Below are positions 33,341 to 44,905 of a stretch of DNA of 64,000 nt, piece by piece (within the stretch, counting starts at the first letter, position 1; each line of letters opens with the position of its first letter). The notes below the pieces were generated by a model. It was not told where the DNA came from and made no database searches. It saw only the letters and a list, made by a program, of their open reading frames with translations. The translations under genes were made by a program, and so were the position numbers. The stretch comes from Mesotaenium endlicherianum (Eukaryota; Streptophyta; Zygnematophyceae; Zygnematales; Mesotaeniaceae): positions 385,653-449,652 of the forward strand of contig WELA01013420.1 in assembly GCA_009602735.1 (NCBI GenBank), in the 5' to 3' direction.

Positions 33341-34599
33341 GATTCTAATTGTTTGCAGGCAAAGAGAGATCTTTTTAGAAGTAAGGAGTGTGTACTCTCG
33401 AGAGTGAGCACCTCAAAATTGTAAACTGGTAGGAATACAACTAATGAAGTATGGCCCAAAAGATCACTGGAAGCACATCATGATCTTCAAGAGTAGTCCT
33501 CTGCAAGGGTTTAAGCTGTGACTTTGCTCACCACTGGTGAAGTTCTTCAAGTAACTGGAAGCCAGGAGGGCTTGCTCTTCACAAGAGAGTAACTAAGTGG
33601 TCCTAAAAACACAAGAGATAAAAGTGTAAGCTTTACTGATAATCTCTGCTTCTTACACCTGGCATAAGGAGACTTCTAAAAAGATGTCTCTCTAGGGACA
33701 TCTCTAATACTTATACTCCTGGAAACCCGTCGTGGTATGCGGCGGATCCAATGCATCTAGTCACTCTAGAAGGCTCTCCTATGTCCACTAATGTGTACAA
33801 GGCATGTACTAGCGCTCCTATAGGCTAAGCATAACTCAAACCAATCAAAGCAAAGCACGTAGAATATGCTATGTGTCTCTCATTGGTGGAGCTTACCTTG
33901 GGTGATTCTACCTAGATAGCGCCTCAAAAGTGAATCGGGAACTTGAGGAAGCTTCCTCTAGGAGTAGGTGATGCAGTCATCAAGTTATAGCCTCAATGAT
34001 GCACTTATACTATGAAAATGCAAGACTTATGTAGTCAAAGGGGCTTGCGGATTTGTGCGCACAAAGCTAGGGGTCCTTGGGATCACGAAGAGCCAACAAT
34101 GTCACCTTTGGGGACATTGAGTCACAAGTTGGCACTTGGGAAAGTTTCGCTAGGGGCCGGTAGGTAACGCGGACTAGATTGTAAATATCTCGCTCGATAC
34201 TTGACCAAATGACGCGTAACCGATGTCATTCGGAGGCTGACTCGGCGCGCTACACTTTAGCAATTTGGAAATCTAGAAAAGGTCAACATATGGATGCATA
34301 AAGTAAAGTCAAAGTCGGCCTTCCTAAATTGATGTTTTGCACATGTGGAGCTCGATTTTGTGCGTTAGCCTCGACTCAATAAATCATGACATTGAGCAAA
34401 GTCAACGGCAACGGACGCATCTTGACGAGACCTTTTTGAAAAGTTTTAGTTTGCTCCATTGGAGCAGAGACAAAGAAGCCCTGCAAATTTTCGTGAAAGC
34501 TGGTCATAATAACGAACCCAAAAGTGCACACATGACTTGCAAGTAGAAAATCGGACTCTAAAGCCCACTGTCCAGAATGAGGGACCACGAGATCCCTGC
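33341..34599. other. No gene recognised; possible leader or LTR of the methyltransferase element
   Basis: Given its place just upstream of the minus-strand Gag, a leader and 5' LTR are expected here, but no primer-binding-site match or LTR ends could be fixed. An imperfect inverted repeat is present: AGAGAGATCTTTTTAGAAG at about 33363 and CTTCTAAAAAGATGTCTCTCT at about 33671, spanning about 330 bp. Confidence 0.4.
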
Positions 34600-35207
34600 C
34601 TGCTATGTACCTAGTGACACCTGGTTGACCACGGCGCAAGGTGCGCCGTTTCGTGGGAAACCCGTTAAGTTGGGACCCACGGATCTAGGTATAACGACCA
34701 TATTAATTGGTTGGTTGACTGAAGTCCTAACTGTTCAGTTGACTGACGACGGCTCTGCCTACCCAGGAGTTGACCACACTAGTAGGACATTGATTGATCG
34801 AATCTTAGTTGACCTCCGGACTTTCAGTATACTAAGGTCACATGTGTCAGTCTGAATATATATATCCTCAGCTACTGCGTCCAAGTATACTAACTATTAT
34901 TGTACGAGCTTAATATATATCAACCTACTGATATATGTCCCATAAATATATTGATAAATATATATCTCAGCAAACTATACTATGATACAAAATGGCATCT
35001 TGCTGACCTTTTCGACAAAGTCAGCAAACTACACTATGATACAAAAGTCATCCTGCTGACCTTTTTGACAAAGTAAGTATACTCGCATTATATCGATACA
35101 TATATATTTTGATGAACTTGCACATGTGAGTATATCGACATATTACTTGTTCAATGGTATATGTGTATGTGCAATCAATTAAATAAATAATGTACTGATT
35201 CATTACA
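34600..35207 (-). repeat. Diverged relative of the family-A LTR
   Basis: On the minus strand it begins at 35207 with TGTAATGAATCAGTAC, nearly the first 16 bases of the A LTR. A core of about 55 bp near 34735-34795 matches the A LTR core (GTGGTYAACTCCYGGGTAGGC) at about three quarters of positions. Between them a 54-bp unit starting TCAGCAAACTA is present twice (34967 and 35021). The inner end is not defined. It is either a degenerate solo LTR or part of the 5' LTR of a related element. Confidence 0.6.
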
Positions 35208-35687
35208 GCAACTCAATTACAGCAACGACTACAGTGATCAAACCCATGTTCACGCACCCTGTAGATCTCCTCATTTGAGGCCTGTGACCCGGTTTCGGTT
35301 GCACCGATACGTATCACAAGGGCTCGAGTTCCATATTTGCAATAGTGCTGTTTGTTTCAGACTCACCTCTTCATCTTCCCTCTCTCGTTTGGACTCCCTA
35401 TGCTTTTGTGTAACCTCTTCTGTATCGACTGTTGTGTCGACTGCAGACAGTGCCTGTAGGTGGTTGCACTTACGATGCGCGGCAGCGTCACTAAACCAAT
35501 ACTATCATTGTCAACTACTACGATCCTGTCAAACAACGTTGTACGGCGTAAAATTCCGGCCCAACATCTCTCACTGCCACCGAGCACTGTCACGTGCACG
35601 AGCTTCCCTCACCTTCACCTCAGTCTCTCCATTACCATACCTTTTTTTCTTTCATACTTTTCACACTCACTTCTTCTTACGTTTACC

Positions 35688-37536
35688 ATGTCTCTTCCTT
35701 CTTTGCTGGACGGCCTCTGCGCCTGCGCGGAGGCTGTCCTCGTAGACGCACAGCGCCTTCGCAGGTTAGTGCACAATAAGCTTGGACTTGTAGTGGAAGA
35801 GAGGTACGCTGTTATGAAAGAGAGAGATTCCCTCAAAGAAGCGCTGCTCCACGTCCGGGATGATGTTGCTCGACATCTTGAAGAAGACGTGCAGTTGATC
35901 ACGGAGGTGCGACAGGAAGTGTCTTCCTTGCAACTGGAGAAAGCTAAATTGAAGAAAGTGAACAAGGAGCAAGCACAGCCGCTAAAGGCTTCGTTGTCCC
36001 ACTTGAAACAGCAGCGTGATTACTGATCGGACATCATTTTGGATAGTAAGGACAATCACGTGGAAGTTGAAGAGAGTGGGAGTTCTGCAGGATGTGTGTT
36101 GAAATCTGCCTCACCTCAGCCTGTGGGAGGCGAGGGTGCCTTGGGAGGCACAGCTGCGCCCCTCCAGGTTTGCTTGGCTCCCCCTTGTGTTGCATAGTGT
36201 GGGTGTGGTTGCCCTATATGCGCACTGTACCTTTTCCGACTCCCTTTGCTCACTTCCATCCACTTATGGATATGCGTTATCGACCTATGCTTCACCTTCA
36301 TTGGCGCACAAGCTGTGACGCGCAGGTGATGTCCTGTTGACTGCCTTGTAGGTATGAGTTTGTATGTCCAATGAGTACATGCATGTCATTGCATTCATCT
36401 TCTCTTGAATTTTGGGCTCATTTACAACACACCAAGCTCCAAGGCTTGTTGTGCTCTGTTTGCGCTTGTTCAAGAGGGAGGAGCACATGCAAACAGTAGG
36501 CAACGTCACGACAAGACGCTGTTCTGCGTCCTCGTGGGCAGCTTGGACACCAAAATTAGGGGAATACACTTCTACCTACAGGATTACAAGGAAGACGAGG
36601 TGAGCCACATAAAGCTTTGTGCTACATTATTGTATGAGCTTGAGATAGCCAGTGTACTTGCACATAGTGTCCTTCAAAGACCCCCCCCCCNTAACCCCCC
36701 CCCCCCACTCGCCCACCTACATGTCTTTGTGTCATCTCACAACCGCAGGATGTATTTGCGATAAGAGCCCCGCTCCATGCAGACGATCCGAACGCCATCC
36801 TTGTTTGCAGTGAGATTGGTCGACTCAGGGGATATTTGCACAGGGACCTCGCAGAGGTCATTGCACCCATGATTGACGATGCTGTCATCTGCATCAAACT
36901 TGAGCTTAAAAACTTAAGGAGGAGCTAAAGCGGAACTTGCCCAAGCATATCAGTTCTTGTTGGACCCTTCCTCTTTCGAGCTGCACAATATAAGCCACGT
37001 GTCCGGCTCTGCCAGCTGCATGCAGACACCGCCTCTCTCACACCACTACGTTGGCATACTGCAGCAAGGCCTTCTTCTGCACCTTTTTACGACGCATGCA
37101 GACGAGTACGGAGCATATACTACCATGGAGAAGTTTGGACTGGGATTGCCCAACCGCCCCCTTCAAGTTGTCTCTCTCTTTGTGTTCTCTCTCGCCTGTC
37201 TGCTTACCATATGCAAATAAGAGCGACTCTAACTCGTGTGTCTGTGTTCTGCAAAGGATTGACAATGACTATGAGGGGGCTTCATCTGAAGCGTCGAAAC
37301 AAGTCATCCCACACCGTAGACCTCAACTCCGTTCTACTCATCAGCTGCCGCTTGTGGAGGAGAGACCTTGTGTCGCTCCACCGCGTCCTCCTGTGCCTCT
37401 GTCGTTGTTTGCCATCAACGCTCAACACTTGCCTGCAACACCTCCTCTAGTTGGCAGCATTGGCCGGCTTGGATGTCATTCTTTGCCTAGTGGGGACGAA
37501 AAGGAGAACGTGCGCCCTACAAGGGCAGAAGCGTAG
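35688..37536 (+). CDS. Coiled-coil plus HIRAN-domain gene
   Basis: A CT-rich leader precedes the ATG at 35688. Exon 1 (to about 36167, donor CTCCAG|GTTTGC) encodes a coiled coil (VMKERDSLKEALLHVRDD, LQLEKAKLKKVNKEQ). An in-frame TGA lies at 36024-36026, with the frame open on both sides. Two later exons join in phase: one ending at 36599 (GACGAG|GTGAGC) with GSLDTKIRGIHFYLQDYKED, and one starting at 36749 (CCGCAG|GAT) with DVFAIRAPLHADDPNAILV and GYLHRDLAEVIAPMIDDAV. Together these fit the HIRAN fold (L.RE..NPxDxNAI...G..xGHL.RxLA..LAP..D), known in HLTF/Rad5 as a single-stranded DNA 3'-end binder. A stop follows at 36926-36928. A further open exon at about 37256-37536 may be an alternative or later exon. 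The TGA may be an assembly error or mark a pseudogene. Confidence 0.6.
36680..36707. repeat. Poly-C tract with an undetermined base
   Basis: Two runs of C flank an N and TAA, inside the intron between the two HIRAN exons. It is probably a collapsed homopolymer. Confidence 0.8.
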
Positions 37537-38761
37537 CGCCCTTCTTCTGAGGTCATTTCCAACGCATTCAGTGTCTCGCCAATTAGATGCGGATCTGTTC
37601 GCGCTGGCCAAGAGGGTCAGGTTGGCGTAGTTAGCAATGTCTCTCTTTCCAATTAGGGAGCCCATGATTAGGTTTAGGATTTGAGCTGTAGGGTTTAGTG
37701 ACAATACTTTTGTACTGCAATTTCCTTTGCCTGGCAGGCCTGTCAAGCAATATTATTTTCACTTGTACATTATTCCATTTACTATTATTAATTACATTTT
37801 TGGGTCACCAAGTGGTGCTACTTTGTGTTGAAGCAATAACCAAACGTCTTCCATGGGCACATCATCCACCAGTCCTGTACCCGCCGTATCCTTATGGGAA
37901 CTGGTCCTCGTCCTAGCCTCACTGGTGTGTGTGCCCTATTATGCAGAGTAAGAGCTGCCCTTTTGTAATTCTTCCACCTGGCGTGAGCTTTAGCACTCGT
38001 GCAAATTACTCGGACAGGTGATAGACAGTGGACGGAAAGCTATGGTTTCAATCATCCATATTGTGGTGGAACAACAAACACCATTTATATAACTGAGTAG
38101 AGATGCCTCACGTAAGGCACGTCAAACGGTACAATGAGCAGCCTTCAATTTAAGCTCGCCCTACTTGGCAAAATATAGCACACATATTACACACTCATTA
38201 TTGAGCAATGAATAAGAATATGTTGCCCGATTCAACTGTACACGGTCATCATTAACTAAGTATTTCTATTAATTGCTATGGTATAAGCTACTTGGCACAA
38301 GCTGCCGCGGATGTACATGCTATGGTACAAGATTGTCCCCCTTGGGATACTGGAACGCCGCACTTCATGTGCTTCAACGTCATATCACATGCATCTGCCT
38401 TCGCTCCCATTCTGCCACGATCGGTTGCTCTTGTTGAAGGGTGACGCCTATTAAGGATGACGTTGCCCTAGGCTGATAATCGCCGAACCCCTGGCATACC
38501 AGACAACAAGTGTATCAAAACCTGTCGGCGAGACACCGACTCTACATGGATGTTAACAGATGCGGCACAGCATAAGGGAAGCACAAAGACGACAAATGGG
38601 GGGCACCTGGAAAATGAGTACAACACGTGACACTGGACACGATTTGAGCAGGCAAGCGGTGGCATATCACCGGCGTAACCACAGTGGATGGCAAGAAATA
38701 AGTGGACCTGAGCAGGCTAACAGATGGCCATCCACACGCCGTGAACAACCGAGTAGCTCAC
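37537..38761. other. No gene recognised
   Basis: AT-rich sequence without convincing exons, transposon ends or repeats. It lies downstream of the HIRAN gene and downstream of the minus-strand gene that begins at 39814, so it may hold 3' ends of both. Confidence 0.4.
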
Positions 38762-39814
38762 CTTGGTAACCTTCGTCCCACACATGACTAATTCCCCAGA
38801 TGTATCGGCTGTAACTCCTTGCTATTTCTTCATTATTGAAGCCTGCAATGACCTCGTCTTTCCATGCTGCTTCAAATTCCTCATTGAGAGAATTGAGCGA
38901 GGCTGTGTCAGCCTCCAAGATCCGATGCACCTCCTCTAGCAACCCGCAGCCAGTCGTGTCTGTTCCACTGTGGAGTTCCCTGTTGGCTCGCATCATGGCT
39001 TGGTTCTCACAAAATTCATGCCTCAACGCCTCCTTCGTTGCCTTCCTTTGCAAAGTCTTTTTCTCCGCCCGAGAGTGACCAATTTCTTGCGCCATGTCGA
39101 GCCAGAATTGGGCAGATGATGGCAGGGGTTTCTCAAACGATGGCCAACATGCGGGCCTGAGCGTGTGAGTACTGCTGTCACGGCCCGATCGGTAGAGCAC
39201 TGGCATACACAATCACACTCCAACGTCACTAGTGAGTAGTCCACCAACGTGAAACATATGAGGCAATGCACAAAGCACGTGCAAGATAGATGGTTGCGAC
39301 ATTTGTTTCTAAAGCAGACAATGTGACTACTGGGCGGAAAGGCCAGTAGCAGCTCTTCATCAACATAGCTGGGGAAGCATGCACAACAAGAGAGCAACTA
39401 CAAGCGGTGAAAGAACAGTGAGTGGTGGCAGACACCTGGCACAAAAGTGACCCACCTTCAGAACAGTTGCCCCACATACGAAGTAGCCGTTGAAAGTAGT
39501 CTCTGTACATCTGAGCCATATCGGATTTCTCCATGCGTGAAATTGCCTCGTCTGTCCAAGCACCTTCCACTTCCGCCTGGAGCGCGGTCATGCCCTTCTC
39601 CACGTCCTCCAACAGTTTCTTCAACGGCTTGTAATGTGGATGGCGTGGGTCGTTGTTCAATCTGCTGTGGGTACGGTATTTATTAACACTCTCGCGGAAC
39701 TCTTGTTTCATGTTCTCCCTCAAGCCATGTTTTTCCAGCCCATTTTTATCGGCTTGAGAGTTGCCTAGATTTTGTGCCAGAGCAATGTACCCCTCAGCAG
39801 CTTGCGAAAGGATA
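38762..39814 (-). CDS. Unknown gene with two tandemly homologous exons
   Basis: Exon R1 (about 39814-39456; donor TGAAG|GTGGGT) and exon R2 (about 39170-38762; donor CCAAG|GTGAGC) encode related ~120-residue helical blocks. Matching segments are IALAQNLGNSQADKNGL against LDMAQEIGHSRAEKKTL; MKQEFRE against LRHEFCE; and VEGAWTDEAISRMEKSDMAQ against FEAAWKDEVIAGFNNEEIAR followed by YxxYxxxxxxxW. The exon duplication is clear. No known domain was recognised; the charge pattern suggests helical bundles. The first and last exons of the gene were not found, and phase between R1 and R2 could not be settled, so an unseen exon may lie between them. Confidence 0.5.
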
Positions 39815-40980
39815 CCTGCCTCGTCGGGGTATCATTCAGGCCTTGGCAAATATTGTGGTCAAAATGATACACCACGTAGCACGTTGCAACGGGTCGAGTA
39901 TGTGGCTGTCGCCGAGTCGGACATATTGCTGCATCAACAGCCTAACACATGAGACAAGAAGATGCCCATATGCAGACAAACAAGTCCAACCAAGTCCATG
40001 TCCGCGATTCTCACATGCAAACTTGTACAACAGGAGGGGTAAAGCAAACCGAATCATGGTTGGAGTGGATGGTCGAAAGCGGGCAAGGTGGGCAGGGTTA
40101 GGACTGCATATTGAACACACCTGTTTTTCTAAGAGAAAGAATAGTGACTGCGAAGACGTGGATCCGAATGGACTCACGCGGATTTAGGTAGCATGGATCA
40201 TACCTTTAGTATACTCAGCCAAAGTGCCGGGAAGATTTTGTAGCTATTTTCTCTCTATGCTGTGTGAAATGATTTGCCGTGAGGCATCCACAACTTCAAT
40301 ATGCTTCAAAGCGCATGGACTCATTGTCAAGAAGAGTGCGTCTACCGGCGTAAGGCAACTCGCGAGAACACGGGTGAATTGTCTTTCCAAGAGCTTCGCC
40401 ATTGGTGTAGCTCAAGCCACATTGGCCATAGTACAAGCAGTCTTTTCAATGAGTGTAGAAGATACTTACGTTAATTCCGAGAATGCATGCAGCCTTTGTG
40501 GTAAGGCTGGTGGGGTACGTTGCAGTTGATGTGTCAGATGGTGTAGGTCACTGTGTACTAGCGACTTGTGGAAATGTCCATCATAAAATTCAACGTCACG
40601 TTCGAGGGCCCCTGTATTGGCCATTGAAGCGGTGTAGACTTGTTTGACAAAGTGTATTGTACCTCGTCACACACCAACGACCATGCACCAGCGACACCTC
40701 GGCACACACGAACGCTATTTTGCACGTGCAACGAGGAAACGATCACCTTGACGCATTCTGGTTCACACTGCAGTCAAATGTTTTTCCGAGATAATCATGA
40801 CAGTAAGGACCTTCATTGTGAGCTTGTGTACTTTCATCACACAATCTTGTGTATGCATACCCACTGTGATATATGTTATCACTGAACCTTTTACAACATA
40901 GCTTTCACGAATTTGGCAAAAATCTACTCTGCCACCATTCGCGTGCCTCTCTGAACTGGGGACAAATCTCAACGGTGACC
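39815..40980. other. No gene recognised
   Basis: Only short open frames occur, with no family resemblance. The left part lies upstream of the tandem-exon gene (minus strand) and the right part upstream of the F-box gene (plus strand), so promoters of both may lie here; no clear TATA box was found. Confidence 0.35.
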
Positions 40981-41848
40981 ATGACAGGCTCTAGGCCATG
41001 GTTTGACCATCTCCCAGATGAGGTGGCTCAACGCATACTTGTGCTATTATTTGGAATGCAGCCGGATTGTTGGTTTCCGTGCCAAGGTGGATGTAGCACG
41101 CGCATGCAATGTGGCCAAGGTGTGTAGACGCCAGAGTGAGCTTGTGTTCCCAACTTTCACACAAGCCACACTCACCTTTGCACAGCACTCGTTGGTAGAC
41201 ATCTCATTGAGCCAGCTGAGGAGAATGCCAAGTATATCAGGCGTCTGTGTACGGATGGCGCACAACGGCAAAGACGTGAGGCCATGCCTGACTTGTTTGG
41301 CCAGTGACTTCCCGCTGATTACTACTGTTGAACTACAATTATACGGGAGTATAGAATATGTGCGATGTGCATGCGCGTACCTTAAATTGAATAATAACCT
41401 GGAGTCACTTTATTTACTCATCCAGACTGACTCTCATGGCCTCATCGAGCATAACCCACACAGAATAGATAAAGCTGTAGAGGATGAGCTGAGAGACATG
41501 AACCTGAGCTCCCATCAGTTCCTCACGAAGCTTACGTGTCAGGAACTGTGGGGTTGCAGCAAGGCCCTATGTCGGTTCCGAGCTCCCTGTTAGCCACTCC
41601 ATTAGGCAGTTCGGCATTGTCACAGACGATCTGCTGGTGCCGTTATCGGCATGGTTAGCCAGCTGCGAAGCATTTAAATTCCTGGAGGTGGACCATAGAA
41701 CGGTAATGTCCGACGCAGTGGCAGAGTTGATAAGTAACATGACAACGCTGGATACGTTAAATTTACGTGGACTGAAGGTGCGTGTGACATGCCTTCACAT
41801 CGCTTCTCTCTCCCTCTCCCCCTCATCCCTGTCTCCCTCTCTCTCTCA

Positions 41849-41914
<66 letters not shown>

Positions 41915-41958
41915 NNNNNNNNNNNNNNNNNNNNNNNNNNNNNNNNNNNNNNNNNNNN

Positions 41959-42042
<84 letters not shown>

Positions 42043-42680
42043 GCTCAACAGGCATCTGCAGTCATTTGGTTGTTGTGGCCATGGGTTACTGTTTGAGAAA
42101 TTGCCTGTTGTGTTCTCCATTGACAGTTCCAAGATGACACCAACAAGGGCTTGGACCTCATCAGCAGGATGACCCGCCTCACGTCTCTTGACGTAGGCCC
42201 GGGAAAATTGATGATAAGAATAGCTGGACCCCCTGTCCCGGCCTCTGTGGAGACACTGCCGGAGGTTGCTAGGGCATCTGTGCAAAGGCTGAGGATGGAA
42301 GGAGCATTGTCTTGCGTCTACGATCCTATCCCTAAGCTTCACAAAATGAAAATCTTTCTCACAACGCCGGTGAAAGCGAGAATGTTTAGATGCACCCCCA
42401 AGTTGTGAGTGCTGAATATGACGCTAGGGCTTGGTGTGCCTTGGCCTCGCCTAGATCTCCTCACGTGCCTGTCAACACTGGAATTGAGTTGGCGGGTGGG
42501 TAGTATGGCTACCTGGGATGATGGGGAGGGGTGTCCTCCTTTGTGGCATGTTAGAGTACCCGGAAGTGTGCAGGTCATTCGACTGGGCACGTGCTTCGTG
42601 CTTAATGCTCGACCTAGTGATAGGCTTACTGCAATTGCCGCGCCGGTTCAGTGTGCAGCTCCGTTGCGACTGCCATGATG
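40981..42680 (+). CDS. F-box/leucine-rich-repeat protein gene
   Basis: The ATG at 40981 opens with an F-box (WFDHLPDEVAQRILVLLF ... DVARACNVAKVCRRQ), which binds Skp1 in SCF ubiquitin ligases. LRR-like segments follow: DFPLITTVELQLYG, NNLESLYLLIQ, TTLDTLNLRGLK and MTRLTSLDVG. One intron is clear: donor CTGAAG|GTGCGT after 41777, acceptor TTGACAG before 42127, in phase 0, with a (CT)n tract inside. A second donor (AAGTT|GTGAGT) lies at about 42404, and LSTLELSW-like sequence continues to about 42500. Two frame changes interrupt the conceptual protein, one inside the F-box near 41060-41085 and one near 41550-41570. Either the assembly has indels or the gene is decaying. Confidence 0.65.
41833..42041 (+). 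repeat. (CT)n microsatellite with a 44-base assembly gap
   Basis: A run of CT dinucleotides on both sides of N at 41915-41958, inside the F-box gene intron. Both flanks are pure CT, so the true length is unknown. Confidence 0.97.
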
Positions 42681-44905
42681 AAGGGGAGTGGGTTACTTCC
42701 CATGTCAAGTATGCTCTTTGACCTCCGTGCGGCAGGCTCACAGATAGTGATGCTCGTTTGCTATTCAGGCGTGAGGGTGTGGGGATCCTGCAGTAGTGTC
42801 AAGTGGACCTAGGTCCACAAGAAGCTCCACAAGAAGTGTAGAGTACCATATGTAGCTTAACATTGAGAAGCATGCAGTAAGCCACAGTGGGCTTGCTGTT
42901 GAGGCTGTTCATTCGATTAGCAGCTCATTTTACAAGCGCACACCCTGTAAGATGTTATATTTCAGTGTAGAGCAGAGTGTTGGTTCATGATCTCGTGCTT
43001 CGCCCAAGAAATTATTGCCTTCAAAGGTTGATTTTGCAAATGTAATATTGTTATGAAAATCGTTGCTTGTGGAGCAAGAATGGCTGTGTTGTGTGTTCTG
43101 GTAAGAGCTTATGAAAGGTGTAGGACTTGTTTCCAACTACAAATAACAGGACCAGAAGTCACTGTCATTTAGACGACATCATACGAGCACATTCAATGTA
43201 GATACGAAGTATTTTACGTGGCCGGAGTAAATGTCTGTTGAACCCAATTGATATTGAGTACATGAAAAAATAAGTCGTACATTAATCGTGAACAAATAGC
43301 AACACAAACTACAAGCATTTCCGACCTGGCTATTTGGACAGTGCTTCACAGCTTAAGGCAGGCGTTTTCATTCCTCGAAGCACACGGCTATGTCAATTAC
43401 TTCCACCAAGGACACCACATTCCCTCGTAAGCACTGTGCCGTTATGTTGTGGCTATACGCTTATTAACACGTCACACACGTATGCATTATGACCTACGGC
43501 CTTTCAATATATAACCTGGTCAATCTGCTCTGCCATTCGTTTGACAACATGAAAGTTGGTATCTTTGTGGCTATAACTCCAGGTGTGTGACCTAGACACT
43601 AAATCTTGCTACCGAACTCATGACCTCCTGCTATGCCTACCATCATTGAGTCTCTCTTCATGCAATGTACTGTAAACATGATGCTTGTTCATCTGTTTTG
43701 GCACATGTTATTGTACACATGTTACAAGGCACCAGCACTTCTCTAATAGGCTCGTTCAACATCATCCAGCACCGCGTGCGGGGTGTACGAGGGGTCTGCT
43801 CAGTGCAAATGAAACCAGACAAAATGAAGCTTCTAGTGGCCCCAATATTGCCATGGTAACATTCTTCACAAATGTTCACGTGTCTTCAACTGACAATCAT
43901 GCGCAGGCCTTCCTATGAGCTTGTTCATGACAGGTGCACGAATCATGCTGGACTGTTGAGTTATTGCAGCATCACATAAGAAAATCAAAACATACCCATT
44001 TAAGGGGGAATTAGAGGCAAATAAACGGGGCAAAAAGCAACTTTGAGTGAAAAAGGAATGGAGGAATTTGGTATTCAAGGCTATTTGGGGTATTTGAGTC
44101 TATTGTATGACAATTTATTATAGTACGTAACTCCTTAAGTAACCATTGTGTTTTATATTTATATTATGTTGAACCTTTTAATTTGTTACATATGGAAGAA
44201 AGCTATGAAGATCATGTGAAAGAAACAAACTTTACTGTATGGTCATTATTTCGTATATGTACATTCCTCTAAAGATGCATTTTATACATTACAATTTGAC
44301 AAAGAGTGACCTGGTAGTAATACGCCATTCGATGCCATCGATCTAATATCACAACCTTCAACGTTGAAGAGAGCCAATAGATGGCATAAATAAAATGAAG
44401 GTACACCACAAGACCATAATTTATTTTGCTCCACTGGAGGGGTTCTCTCAACCCTAGATCTATCTCAAACTCACAGCACTCTGCACAATTTTTTTTCAAT
44501 ATCTTAGATACAAGCCTTACTTGGCTAGGAAAAATCAATGAAACTCAAAATTTTGCGACAGTTACCCCCCCATGGAATTATAGTGAGTGAAGGCAAACTA
44601 TATACTAAGAAATTGGTAGGATGAGTTAAGTAAGGTGATAATGAAGGCAACGCGTGCGAATAGCTCACCGGAAGGCGATGTACCTAATACACGCGCGAAG
44701 TACTACGTAAATGGCATGGGTACGAAACGCGAACACGAGCGAGGTTGAACACAGGTTGCCACAAGTTGAACATGGCCGTCCGATGCAACTGCGGTGGTCT
44801 TTAGACAAATAAACCTCTAAGATTCACGAAGCAATAGGGACGACGATGGTGAGGAGCACAAAGTTAGGTCTAGGCGGAGCTGGCGGAGTAAAGCATGTGT
44901 GAGGT
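42681..44905. other. No gene recognised
   Basis: About 2.2 kb of AT-leaning DNA with only short frames. No LTR ends, terminal inverted repeats or RNA genes were found. The first few hundred bases may be the 3' end of the F-box gene. Confidence 0.4.

Noticed and set aside
37051-37750. Additional separate gene at 37.05-37.75 kb
   Set aside because: Only the 37256-37536 frame, preceded by an acceptor-like site, looks exon-like; the other frames have no support and it is better treated as a possible late exon of the HIRAN gene.
41674-42342. Arg-Glu or Ser-Leu repeat proteins across the CT microsatellite
   Set aside because: A dinucleotide repeat gives open frames on both strands by chance, and the region is an intron between two in-phase LRR exons.
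43658-43918. Small proteins at 43.66-43.92 kb
   Set aside because: Overlapping short frames on both strands, no motif, no splice-site context.
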